NCBI GenBank assembly: GCA_016710765.1
Contig: JADJUJ010000003.1
Coordinates: forward strand, 372,001 to 436,000
From: Lewinellaceae bacterium
Lineage (GTDB): Bacteria; Bacteroidota; Bacteroidia; Chitinophagales; Saprospiraceae
Reading direction: 5' to 3'
DNA: 64,000 bases
Part shown: positions 43,989 to 52,805 of the stretch, one piece after another
Position numbering within the stretch: position 1 is the first letter of the stretch
Layout of the letters: each line of letters opens with the position of its first letter
The notes under the pieces: model-generated
The model's database searches: none
The model's input: only the letters and a program-made list of their open reading frames with translations
What the model was told of the DNA's origin: nothing
Program-made: the position numbers and the translations under genes

Positions 43989-45635
43989 ATGCTTCCTGCC
44001 ATTAATCCAACCGAAACGGAATCCTGGAAAGAACTGAAGCAGCATCATGCTGAACTAAAAAGTGTTCGAATGCAAACGCTTTTTGATCAGGACCCCGACA
44101 GGTTCTCGCACATGTCGATCCTTTTTCAGGACATCTTATTTGATTATTCTAAGAACATCGCAACTGCCGACACCATGGCACTGTTGCTGGACCTGGCCAA
44201 AGCCTGCCAGCTGAAACCCGCTTTAGAGGCCATGTTCAAGGGCGAAGCCATCAACGGCACCGAGCACCGCGCCGTATTGCATACCGCCCTGCGGAATTTT
44301 TCCGACCAAGCGGTAATCCTGGAAGGAAACGACGTGATGCCGGAGGTAAAAAAAGTGAGGCAGCAAATGAAAGCCTTTTGTGAAAAAGTGCACACAGGCA
44401 ACTGGAAAGGATACACCGGAAAGCGAATACAACACATCGTCAACATCGGTATTGGCGGAAGCGACCTGGGGCCTGTGATGGTCACCGAAGCGCTCCGACC
44501 CTATTGGGTAGATGGAATTGAGGCCCATTTTGTGTCGAATGTTGATGGAACGCATATTGCAGAAACGCTCAAACGTGTGGACCCCGAAACCACACTGTTT
44601 TTAATTGCCTCTAAAACCTTTACCACCCAGGAAACCATGACGAATGCGCATACCGCGCGCGAATGGTTTTTGCAGAGAGCAAAAGACGAGCAGCACATCG
44701 CCCGGCATTTTGTTGCCTTGTCCACCAATGAAAAAGCAGTAATCCAGTTTGGTATCGCACCAGAAAATATGTTTGTTTTTTGGGATTGGGTTGGCGGACG
44801 TTACAGCCTGTGGAGCGCCATCGGACTGTCCATCGCCCTGACCATCGGGTACGACCATTTTGAAGCCCTGCTGAAAGGGGCACACGAAAGTGATGTGCAT
44901 TTTCGGAACACGCCGTTCGAGCAAAATGTTCCAGTGATTATGGCCCTCCTGGGCATTTGGTACACGAACTTTTTTGGCGCCAGCACGGAAGCCATTTTGC
45001 CTTACGATCAATACATGCATCGCTTTGCCGCCTATTTCCAGCAAGGCAATATGGAAAGCAATGGAAAATACGTGGACCGAAACGGACAACCTGTTCAGTA
45101 CGCTACCGGGCCCGTCGTTTGGGGGGAACCGGGTACCAACGGACAACACGCATTTTACCAGCTCATCCACCAGGGAACACATCTGATTCCCTGCGATTTT
45201 ATTGCTCCCGCCATCAGCCATAACCCCATCGGCGAACACCACAACATTCTGATCTCCAATTTTTTAGCCCAAACAGAAGCCCTGATGAAGGGCAAAAGCA
45301 GGGAGGAAGTGGCGTTGGAACTTAAAGATATGGACCCTGCCGCACGGGAAAAACTCATCCCGTTCAAGGTTTTTGAAGGCAACCGCCCGACCAATTCCTT
45401 TCTCCTGAAAAAAATCACTCCTGGCGCGCTAGGCTCCCTGATCGCGTTGTACGAACATAAAATCTTTGTACAAGGTATCCTTTGGAACATCTACAGTTTC
45501 GACCAGTGGGGTGTGGAACTGGGCAAAAAGTTGGCGACTACCATTTATGCAGAACTGAAAAGCGACCAGCACATGGCTGCCCACGATGCATCTACGGCTG
45601 GCTTGATCTCGGCTTACAAAAAATGGCGCAGCTGA
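43989..45635 (+). CDS. pgi: Glucose-6-phosphate isomerase
   Basis: 548 residues, the length of the bacterial/eukaryotic PGI type. Conserved blocks NIGIGGSDLGPVMVTEAL, FVSNVDGTHIAETL, IASKTFTTQETMTNA, WVGGRYSLWSAIGL, and the C-terminal active-site LFEHKIFVQG-like LYEHKIFVQGILWNIYSFDQWGVELGK are all present. It interconverts glucose-6-phosphate and fructose-6-phosphate. It is first in a run with gnd, zwf and pgl on the same strand (gaps of 84, 48 and 4 bases), so glycolysis and the oxidative pentose phosphate branch are managed from one locus. Confidence 0.97.
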   Translation: MLPAINPTETESWKELKQHHAELKSVRMQTLFDQDPDRFSHMSILFQDILFDYSKNIATADTMALLLDLAKACQLKPALEAMFKGEAINGTEHRAVLHTALRNFSDQAVILEGNDVMPEVKKVRQQMKAFCEKVHTGNWKGYTGKRIQHIVNIGIGGSDLGPVMVTEALRPYWVDGIEAHFVSNVDGTHIAETLKRVDPETTLFLIASKTFTTQETMTNAHTAREWFLQRAKDEQHIARHFVALSTNEKAVIQFGIAPENMFVFWDWVGGRYSLWSAIGLSIALTIGYDHFEALLKGAHESDVHFRNTPFEQNVPVIMALLGIWYTNFFGASTEAILPYDQYMHRFAAYFQQGNMESNGKYVDRNGQPVQYATGPVVWGEPGTNGQHAFYQLIHQGTHLIPCDFIAPAISHNPIGEHHNILISNFLAQTEALMKGKSREEVALELKDMDPAAREKLIPFKVFEGNRPTNSFLLKKITPGALGSLIALYEHKIFVQGILWNIYSFDQWGVELGKKLATTIYAELKSDQHMAAHDASTAGLISAYKKWRS

Positions 45636-45719
45636 GGGTTGCGCCGCACCAAAACGCTAAAACCGCAGCATCCTTTTCAGGACCGCTATTCTCGTTGAAA
45701 TCATTAAATCAACACCATT

Positions 45720-47149
45720 ATGGACTATATATCCAATGCATCTTTTCAATTCGGCATGATTGGGCTGGGCACCATGGGGCGAAACCTTTTGCTGAACATG
45801 GCCGATCAAGGCTACTCTGTGGCTGGATACGACAAAAATGCAGCACAGATCGTGGTCCTCGACAAAGAAGCGGCAGGACTTCCGGTGAAGGGCTTCACCC
45901 AACTTTCGGAATTTGTCGGTAGTTTGAAAAAGCCGCGGGCCATCATGATGTTGGTGCCTGCTGGTAAAATTGTCGACAGCGTTATTGCCGATTTGCTCCC
46001 CATGCTTGAAGAAGGCGATCTGATTATTGATGGTGGCAACTCAAAGTTTACCGATACCGAAAGCCGCGCCCTTGCCCTGGAAAAGGAAGGCCTGCACTTT
46101 TTTGGTATGGGTATTTCGGGCGGCGAAGAGGGCGCGCGGAGAGGACCGAGCATGATGCCGGGTGGCGATAAGGATGCCTATCAAAATGTCAAAGCGTTGT
46201 TTGAAGCGGTAGCGGCCAAAGTGCAAGGAGAACCCTGCGTTGCCTACATCGGGCCCGGCGCCTCCGGGCATTTTGTAAAAATGGTGCACAATGGCATCGA
46301 ATATGCCCTCATGCGGCTGATTGCAGAAACCTACGATCTGATGAAAAACGGCTTGCAAATGAAAAACGATGCCATTTATTCGGTCTTTAAGCACTGGAAT
46401 GAAGGTCGGCTGCAGTCGTTTTTGCTGGAGATTACCCGCGATATTTTTGCCTACAAAAACCCGGAAACAGGTCATCTGTTGCTCGATGACATTAAAGACG
46501 AGGCCAAATCAAAAGGTACCGGCAAGTGGACATCCCAATTTGCCATGGACCTGGCCTGCCCCATTCCATCCATTGATGTGGCGGTTTCCACGCGCGATTT
46601 GTCAAAATACAAGGCCTTACGCATGCAATTGGCTGAGGCGGGCAACCCTGCGCCCGACAGCACTATTGCCAGCCATGAGCCGGCATCCTACCTTCAAAAA
46701 CTGGAGCATGCGTTTTATTTCAGCATGATTTCGATTTATGCCCAGGGAATGCACCTGCTGGCTGTCGCTTCAGCGGAATACCAATACCAGCTCAACTGGC
46801 AGAAATAGCGAAAATATGGCGGGGGGGCTGTATCATCCGCGCCGCGTTCCTGGAAGATATTTATACGGCTTTTCAACAGCAAGGGGCATTGGAACATTTA
46901 TTTCAGGATAAAAACATCCAGGATCAGCTCAATGCCAATGTTGGCAGTGCACGTGAAATTGTAACCGATGCCATGGCCAGGGGCTACGCCGTTCCGGTAT
47001 TCTCTGCCAGCCTCAATTATGTGGATGCCCTGCACACCGGCCGAATGCCCACCAACCTGATTCAGGCCCAGCGGGACTATTTCGGTGCGCATACCTATGA
47101 ACTTATCGGGAAAGATGGCGTATTCCATACGCATTGGTCGTCCAAGTAA
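45720..47149 (+). CDS. gnd: 6-phosphogluconate dehydrogenase, frameshifted
   Basis: About 477 residues after restoring one G near 46800 (EYQYQLNWQ continues EIAKIWRGGCIIRAAFLEDIY). NADP-binding GLGTMGRNLLLNMAD, the IIDGGNSKFTDTE and GMGISGGEEGARRGPSMMPGG blocks, the catalytic Lys region GHFVKMVHNGIEYALM and the late NLIQAQRDYFGAHTYE are present. It starts at ATG 45720 with a 10-residue leader before the Rossmann motif. It oxidises and decarboxylates 6-phosphogluconate to ribulose-5-phosphate with NADP. The missing base lies in a GG pair and is probably artefactual. Confidence 0.95.
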
Positions 47150-47197
47150 TACACACGACAGCCCTCCTCCTTCATTTTTCAATGCTATCCTCCTGAC

Positions 47198-48712
47198 ATG
47201 GAAAACAAAGCATCACAACCCGTAGTTATTGTCATTTTTGGCGCCACAGGCGATTTGAACTGGCGGAAAATCACCCCGGCGCTGTTCAATTTATACTTGG
47301 ACCATTGGATGCCCGACCAGTTTTCGATTATTGGCACTGGCCGCAATGAAATGTCGGATCATGATTTCAAAGAAAAACTGCTGGATGGCGTCAACCGGTA
47401 TTCCCGCAAAGGGAAAGCAGATGCACAACAATGGGAGGCCTTCTCCAACCACATGCAGTACCAGGTTGCGGATGTAACCGACCCAAAGGCCTTTGAACAA
47501 TTGGCAGTCACCATCAACAAATTGGAAAACTCCTGGACCCAGGCACCCATTGTAATTTTTTACATGGCCGTCGCGTCCAATTTCTTTCCGATAATAGCCG
47601 AGCACCTGAAAGAAAACAAATTGGCAGAATATGCCGAAAGAACCCGTATCGTTATTGAAAAACCCTTCGGTTACGACCTGGATTCCGCCCGCACCCTGAA
47701 CCAGTTGTTGTGCAAGGTTTTTGATGAAAAACAGATCTACCGTATAGACCATTATCTGGGGAAAGAAACGGTTCAGAATATTATGGCCTTTCGATTTGCC
47801 AACTCCATTCTGGAACCCATTTGGAACCGTAACTACATCCAGCACGTACAAATCTCCGTCAGTGAACAAATGGGTATCGGCAGTCGGGGTTCGTATTACG
47901 AGGGCTCTGGTGCGCTCCGCGACATGGTGCAAAATCATGTGCTGCAATTGCTTTGTTTGATAGCCATGGAAACACCCATTAATTTCAATGCCGATGAGGT
48001 GCGCAACCGCAAAGTGGATGTGCTCCGCTCCATGCGGCCATTCAAAGGAGAAGACATCAAGCGCAACGCCGTCCGAGGGCAGTACAGCAGTGGCTGGGTA
48101 GAAGGGCAACAGGTGCCCGGGTACCGGGAGGAGGGAAATGTTGACCCAGCATCGAACACCGAAACCTTTGCTGCACTGAAATTTTTCATCGATAATTGGC
48201 GATGGGATGGCGTACCGTTTTACGTGCGCACGGGTAAGCGCATGCACCAGTCGGCATCGGTCATTTCCATTCAGTTTCGCGACGTTCCCCACAAGGTGTT
48301 TCCCGATGATGCGATCGACAACTGGCGCCAAAATCGCCTCGTCATCAGTATTCAACCTGAAATGAGCATTCGCCTGCAAGTACAGGCCAAACGACCCGGT
48401 TTGGCAATGGTACTCAATACCGTTGATATGGTGTTCAACTACGAGGGCACTTACAGCGACGAAACCCCCGAAGCCTATGAAACCTTGCTGCTGGATACCA
48501 TGGAGGGCGACCAAACCCTTTTCATGCGGGGTGATCAGGTAGAAGCCGCATGGGAGCTGCTGATGCCGGTGCTGCAATCCTGGGAATCAAAACCCAGCCT
48601 CGATTTTCCAAACTACAGCGCCGATTCCTGGGGCCCCGAACTGGCCGAAGCCCTGATTGCCCGCGATGGCTTCCATTGGTTTGCCCTGCCACCCGCCATA
48701 AAAAAAGGATAA
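47198..48712 (+). CDS. zwf: Glucose-6-phosphate 1-dehydrogenase
   Basis: 504 residues. The dinucleotide-binding IFGATGDLNWRKITPALFNL, the substrate motif RIDHYLGKETVQN with the catalytic His, and the EKPFGYDLDSA block are all present. Note GDLNWRK where many family members have GDLAKRK or GDLTWRK. It converts glucose-6-phosphate to 6-phosphogluconolactone with NADP. It lies 48 bases after gnd and 4 bases before pgl, in the order gnd-zwf-pgl. Confidence 0.97.
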   Translation: MENKASQPVVIVIFGATGDLNWRKITPALFNLYLDHWMPDQFSIIGTGRNEMSDHDFKEKLLDGVNRYSRKGKADAQQWEAFSNHMQYQVADVTDPKAFEQLAVTINKLENSWTQAPIVIFYMAVASNFFPIIAEHLKENKLAEYAERTRIVIEKPFGYDLDSARTLNQLLCKVFDEKQIYRIDHYLGKETVQNIMAFRFANSILEPIWNRNYIQHVQISVSEQMGIGSRGSYYEGSGALRDMVQNHVLQLLCLIAMETPINFNADEVRNRKVDVLRSMRPFKGEDIKRNAVRGQYSSGWVEGQQVPGYREEGNVDPASNTETFAALKFFIDNWRWDGVPFYVRTGKRMHQSASVISIQFRDVPHKVFPDDAIDNWRQNRLVISIQPEMSIRLQVQAKRPGLAMVLNTVDMVFNYEGTYSDETPEAYETLLLDTMEGDQTLFMRGDQVEAAWELLMPVLQSWESKPSLDFPNYSADSWGPELAEALIARDGFHWFALPPAIKKG

Positions 48713-48716
48713 CGCT

Positions 48717-49435
48717 GTGAAACTGCACCTTTTCGCCAATACCCAGGAACTGCTGGCTGCTTATGCAAGCTTTTTTATCGAACAGGCCAGCACCTGTATC
48801 GCTGCTAATGGCCGTTTCAACGTGGTATTGTCGGGAGGAAGTTCTCCCAAACAGGTGTATGAATTGCTGGCTTCGGAGCCTTTCCGGGGTAGGGTAGACT
48901 GGGGGAAGGTGTATTTCTTTTTTGGCGATGAGCGCTATGTCCCTGCCGACGATCCCCGGAACAACGCCCTCATGGCGGGTGAGACACTGTTTCAGCCCTT
49001 GCAAATCGCAGCCAACCATATTTTTCGCATCGATACTGCACTTTCACCAGAAGATGCGGCAAGCGCGTACATGGATACCATTCGCCAGCATTTCAATGGC
49101 CATCGCATGCGGTTTGATCTCGTTCTGTTGGGCCTGGGCGACAATGCGCATACCGCTTCGCTCTTTCCATTTACCAAGGTGTTACAGGATAAAAAAATGG
49201 ATGTCAGGTCGGTTTCACTGGCGGAAGAAAAAGCGGTACGCATCACCCTGAATGCGCCCTTGATCAACCACGCCAAACAGGTTGCATTTCTGGTATTTGG
49301 AAGAAATAAAGCCCTCGCTGTCGCACAGGTGTTGGAAAGACCTCCCGATATCCAACAGTTTCCGGCGCAGCTGATACAGCCCAAAACAGGGGCGTTACAT
49401 TGGTTCTTGGATGCAGCTGCAGCAATGTCAATTGA
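48717..49435 (+). CDS. pgl: 6-phosphogluconolactonase, probable C-terminal frameshift
   Basis: It starts at GTG 48717, 4 bases after the zwf stop, matching other operon starts. NVVLSGGSSPKQVYELLA, the FFFGDERYVPADDPRNN block and LLGLGDNAHTASLFP are the family hallmarks. The frame as sequenced continues to 49637 (306 residues) across the opposite-strand gene at 49497, about 65 residues longer than the family. Inserting one A at 49424-49426 gives an ending DAAAANVN at 49435 and 240 residues, the usual length, so I take that as the real end. It hydrolyses 6-phosphogluconolactone. Confidence 0.9.
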
Positions 49436-49496
49436 AAAAGCAATACTACGAACACCGCCAATTAGGTTGATCCTGTTCGCTGGCCGCAAGGACGGA

Positions 49497-49823
49497 TTAC
49501 AGCACCCGAAACAACACCATAGCGGTACCGATCAGAAAAATACTGGTGAAAATTTGCTTGTTGTATTTCGCCAGCCAGAGGGGCAAATAAATGTCGAAAT
49601 TCTCCTGCTCCGAATCGGAATATTTCCGCGCCATTAAAGTCAGCGGACAGGAAAGCCTGAAAATGGCCAGTACGATGCCCTCCAGTACTACCAGCCCGAT
49701 GGCAATCCAGGTCATGCCGTTTACCCGGTCAAAAACACCGCAGTAAACAATGTACCCAATGATGCTGACGAAAAAAAACCAAATAAGGGTGTGGATGAGT
49801 TTGATGGTTTGGAGCGCCGTCAT
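49497..49823 (-). CDS. Small conserved membrane protein, hypothetical
   Basis: 108 residues from ATG 49823 (MTALQTIKLIHTLIW); a longer frame starts at 49835. Three to four helices are visible: LIWFFFVSIIGYIVYCGVF, TWIAIGLVVLEGIVLAIF and IFTSIFLIGTAMVLFRVL, with an RLSCPLTLMARKYSD loop that looks conserved. Family members occur widely in Bacteroidota without known function. It follows the membrane-bound regulator gene by 67 bases on the same strand and may be co-transcribed. Confidence 0.8.
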   Translation of the reverse strand: MTALQTIKLIHTLIWFFFVSIIGYIVYCGVFDRVNGMTWIAIGLVVLEGIVLAIFRLSCPLTLMARKYSDSEQENFDIYLPLWLAKYNKQIFTSIFLIGTAMVLFRVL

Positions 49824-49890
49824 AACGTTGTACAATTGTTGCGTTGCATAATGGCAGGAAGGGTAGATTCTGATACAATAGCTTTGATGA

Positions 49891-50766
49891 TCACTTGCCT
49901 GTTTCCAACCGATATCCTACTCCATGCACGGCTACAATACTTACGCTGGGGTCGGCTGCAAGCTTTTTCCGCAGGCGCGACACAAAAACATCCACGCTGC
50001 GCCCTACTAAAATACCCTCGTCAGCCCATACTTCCTGAAGAATAAATTCCCGCTCAAGCAACTGATCAGGGCTGCTGGCAAACAGCCGGAGCAATTTTGC
50101 TTCCCGATAAGTAAGCATATGCCGCGTTCCATTGCAGAGGAGCACTTGACCAAGCGCATCAAGGCGCGAATTTCCAAAGATCAGCCATGGCGCGTCTGTT
50201 GATGGTGCCGATGTTTGCTTTTGTCGCTTGAGGAACCAGAATCCGGCCAGGCCACCCCAAAGCAAAAAAAATAACCAGGACTTCCCCGTCCAAAATGTGT
50301 TTTTTTCCGCAGGGGAAAGAAAGGTGATTTCAATAAAATGGCAAATTTCAGGCAGGTCTCGGCCTTGGCAGGGCACGACTCCTGTTCGCACATAATCCTG
50401 CTGGTGGTAGCCTAAGTCAATGGTCGCATCGGCGCATCGGCGCAAGGCAACATCGTAGGGTTGCCGAATGCCGAAGCGATCCAGTGAAGCTTGTAACAGG
50501 GCAGGGAGCTGCTCGTAGTGGAAAGGCTGTTCCAGCCTCACCCGCCAAACACTTGCACTGGTTTGTTCTATCGCCGGAATACGGCTCGTGCTGTCGCCTG
50601 CTTGCCGCAGCAGTCCATCCGCCGTGCGGCGCAGGGCGAGGTTTATTTTGTCTGGCGAAAGTGCAGCGGCCTCGCGTTGGGGGGTACCCGGTAGCAGCCA
50701 GGCCAGCATTGGCAAGGCGAAAAGCGGCAGTAACCACCACTTCTTTAAGAGATGAAACAAAGACAT
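49891..50766 (-). CDS. Membrane-bound winged-helix regulator (OmpR-type DNA-binding domain)
   Basis: 291 residues from ATG 50766 (MSLFHLLKKWW). It has an N-terminal helix (WLLPLFALPMLAWLLPG), an extracytoplasmic domain of about 150 residues with two Cys, a second helix (SWLFFLLWGGLAGFWFL) and then a C-terminal cytoplasmic Trans_reg_C winged helix (LTYREAKLLRLFASSPDQLLEREFILQEVW, GRSVDVFVSRLRKKLAADPS, VHGVGYRLE). This is a one-component transmembrane regulator like ToxR/CadC but with the DNA-binding domain at the C-terminus. It follows the BNR-repeat lipoprotein gene by 20 bases, so they may form a sensing pair. Confidence 0.85.
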   Translation of the reverse strand: MSLFHLLKKWWLLPLFALPMLAWLLPGTPQREAAALSPDKINLALRRTADGLLRQAGDSTSRIPAIEQTSASVWRVRLEQPFHYEQLPALLQASLDRFGIRQPYDVALRRCADATIDLGYHQQDYVRTGVVPCQGRDLPEICHFIEITFLSPAEKNTFWTGKSWLFFLLWGGLAGFWFLKRQKQTSAPSTDAPWLIFGNSRLDALGQVLLCNGTRHMLTYREAKLLRLFASSPDQLLEREFILQEVWADEGILVGRSVDVFVSRLRKKLAADPSVSIVAVHGVGYRLETGK

Positions 50767-50786
50767 GCCTCTAAAATAGTGCATTT

Positions 50787-51869
50787 TTAGCAACCTAAGC
50801 GGATTAATGCATACACCGCATTTCCCGACACCGCTATATCAAACATCAACTGGCCGTTAGAGGGAAGCACCAGCTGCCAGGTTTCGCCCTGGTTTACCGA
50901 TCGAAAAATGCCTGCATCATTGCTGCAATACAGCGTGCCATTGGCCGCAGCGATGTCGTAAATGCCCCGGGAAGACGACCGTGCAATGGCGGAGTTGTAA
51001 TTAAAAAGATCGTAATTGACCTTTACGGGTCCGAGGCTTTCGTCCATGCGCCGCCAGTTTTTTCCACCGTCGGAAGAAGTACGGAGGGTATTCGTCGAGC
51101 CGTTTGTGTACACTGATTTTCGCGGTCCGCCGCCACCGGTAATGGCAATGAACTGGCCACCAATGAACCGGATTTTGTTGCCCTCTCCTTCGTCGGTCAG
51201 CACCTGCTCCCAGTGTTCCCCATCATCGGTGGAGCGAAGCAAACCCATGGTGCTGCAAGCAACCAACACGCCCTCTGCTTCCACGATACTGTTGATGATG
51301 CCATCGGAAAATACTTTTTTCCAATGCCCACCTTTATTCGTTGATTTATAAATGCCGCTGAAAGTGCCCATGAAAAGGATGCCCTGCTGGGTTTCCAATA
51401 TTGCACGCTGTCGCCTGTCTTGCAAGGCGTTGTCAACGGGTTCCCAGGCGCCTGTCTCCGATGTTTTTTGAAAAAAACCGACATCGTAGCGGTACACAAA
51501 CGGCCCCGACTTGCCGGGGAAAATCTGGTTAACCTTCTGGTCAAGGGTATTGTCTTTTTTCCAAACAGGCGCACTGGTTGTACTGGCACTGTGGTACAAT
51601 CCGTTTTCAGAACCCAAATAAACCTCCTTGCCTTCGGCAAAAATGGACCAAACCATCAAATCCTTGGGCAGCCCTACGCTGATATCTTGCCAGTGCTGAC
51701 CGCCATCTAAAGACCGGAAAAGGATGCCGTCATCTGAAATGGGGTTTGCCTCCTCCTGGCTGGAATGGGAAACTATTCCTGCCGCTTGCGGCTGTTTTGT
51801 TTCCGGGCCTTGCTGGCAGGCGGTTAGGGATTGGAAAAAAAGCAAGAAAACAATGGTCTGAATTTGCAT
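50787..51869 (-). CDS. BNR/YCF48-like repeat lipoprotein
   Basis: 360 residues. A lipobox-like SLTACQQG puts a lipid-modified Cys at about residue 18. The rest is a beta-propeller with repeated sialidase-type Asp-boxes: SLDGGQHWQDI, STNKGGHWKKV, STDDGEHWEQV, SSDGGKNWRRM and SVNQGETWQLV, about every 40-50 residues. Such folds bind ligands or assist protein assembly; there is no catalytic sialidase signature. It lies 20 bases upstream of the membrane regulator gene on the same strand. Confidence 0.85.
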   Translation of the reverse strand: MQIQTIVFLLFFQSLTACQQGPETKQPQAAGIVSHSSQEEANPISDDGILFRSLDGGQHWQDISVGLPKDLMVWSIFAEGKEVYLGSENGLYHSASTTSAPVWKKDNTLDQKVNQIFPGKSGPFVYRYDVGFFQKTSETGAWEPVDNALQDRRQRAILETQQGILFMGTFSGIYKSTNKGGHWKKVFSDGIINSIVEAEGVLVACSTMGLLRSTDDGEHWEQVLTDEGEGNKIRFIGGQFIAITGGGGPRKSVYTNGSTNTLRTSSDGGKNWRRMDESLGPVKVNYDLFNYNSAIARSSSRGIYDIAAANGTLYCSNDAGIFRSVNQGETWQLVLPSNGQLMFDIAVSGNAVYALIRLGC

Positions 51870-51994
51870 GACTTTACGGGCTGGTTATAACAATGCAGTA
51901 AAGGTAGGCGCATATCAGGTGCTGGCAGTTTTTTCGCTGTAAAACGATGTTACGGAAATGTAAAAGGTAGGTTTTGGCCTTGTATATCCTTGTT

Positions 51995-52612
51995 TTACAG
52001 GTTTATGGCCTTGATAAAATCTTTGATCCCGCTCAGAATACTTTGAACGGCATAAGCGGCCAAAATCATACCCATGATTTTACTGATGACAGTGATTCCG
52101 TATTCGCCAATTTTCTTTTGAACGATGGTCGCTGCAAGCAATAAAAACATGGTAATCAAGATGACGATGAATACCAGGAGGGTAGTCATGGCTTGTTGTT
52201 GAACGGTGAATAAATGGTTGTCGGTCATCAACACGACAGCCATTATGGCGCCGGGAGAAGCAATGGAAGGGATGGCAACCGGAAAAATGGTAACATGCCT
52301 GTAATCTGTAATAAGGTGCTTTTCTGATTCGGGCTTGCCTTCTCCAAAAATCATCGTCAGTGCAAATAAGAACAAGATCACTCCTCCGGAAATTTCGAAA
52401 GCATACAGGGAAACATCCATGCCTTCCAAAATTAACTGTCCGACCAGAATGAAAAAAAGCAGAATGAAAAACGCCAGAAATGACGCCCGAATCGCAATTT
52501 TTCTTTTGTGTCGGTGATCAAAGTGCTTCGTGGCTTCCAGAAAAACAGGCACAGAGCCCAGGGGGTCTATTACCGCAATCAGGAAAAAAATTTTGGTGAT
52601 AATTTCAGCCAT
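51995..52612 (-). CDS. MarC family integral membrane protein
   Basis: 205 residues with about six helices. The family pattern is clear: FFLIAVIDPLGSVPVFLEAT near the start, the GGVILFLFALTMIFG helix, FPVAIPSIASPGAIMAVVLM, and VISKIMGMILAAYAVQSILSGI near the C-terminus. MarC proteins (UPF0056) are widespread inner-membrane proteins whose transport role is not established, despite the name. No operon partner; the next gene upstream is beyond a short repeat. Confidence 0.94.
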   Translation of the reverse strand: MAEIITKIFFLIAVIDPLGSVPVFLEATKHFDHRHKRKIAIRASFLAFFILLFFILVGQLILEGMDVSLYAFEISGGVILFLFALTMIFGEGKPESEKHLITDYRHVTIFPVAIPSIASPGAIMAVVLMTDNHLFTVQQQAMTTLLVFIVILITMFLLLAATIVQKKIGEYGITVISKIMGMILAAYAVQSILSGIKDFIKAINL

Positions 52613-52701
52613 TCTTTTTCTGTGTTTTTGTGTTTCGCAAAGGCCCTTTGGGACATGGCGTGATTTTTTAGAAAATTACGCTTGATTTTGGTTCCATGCC
52701 A

Positions 52702-52755
52702 CTGGACATTTAAAAAATTGTGCCCCTTATGTGGTTAATCCAAAATAATGTCCAG
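52702..52755. repeat. CTGGACA-ended short inverted element, copy 1
   Basis: A 54-base segment begins CTGGACATTTA and ends ATAATGTCCAG, so its ends are inverted repeats. Its reverse complement contains GGATTAACCACAT, as does the copy at 56180-56244, so the two are homologous and in opposite orientation, flanking a four-gene block. Confidence 0.65.
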
Positions 52756-52805
52756 AAGTGTGATTTTGTTCACGTTGGTCCATACTCCCAGCGGCCAGCA
52801 CCACC

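Noticed and set aside
47291..48577. 428-codon minus-strand frame
   Set aside because: Antisense of zwf, which has full family motifs.
49435..49637. A real 65-residue C-terminal extension of 6-phosphogluconolactonase
   Set aside because: It overlaps a well-supported opposite-strand gene and a one-base insertion restores the family-typical end.
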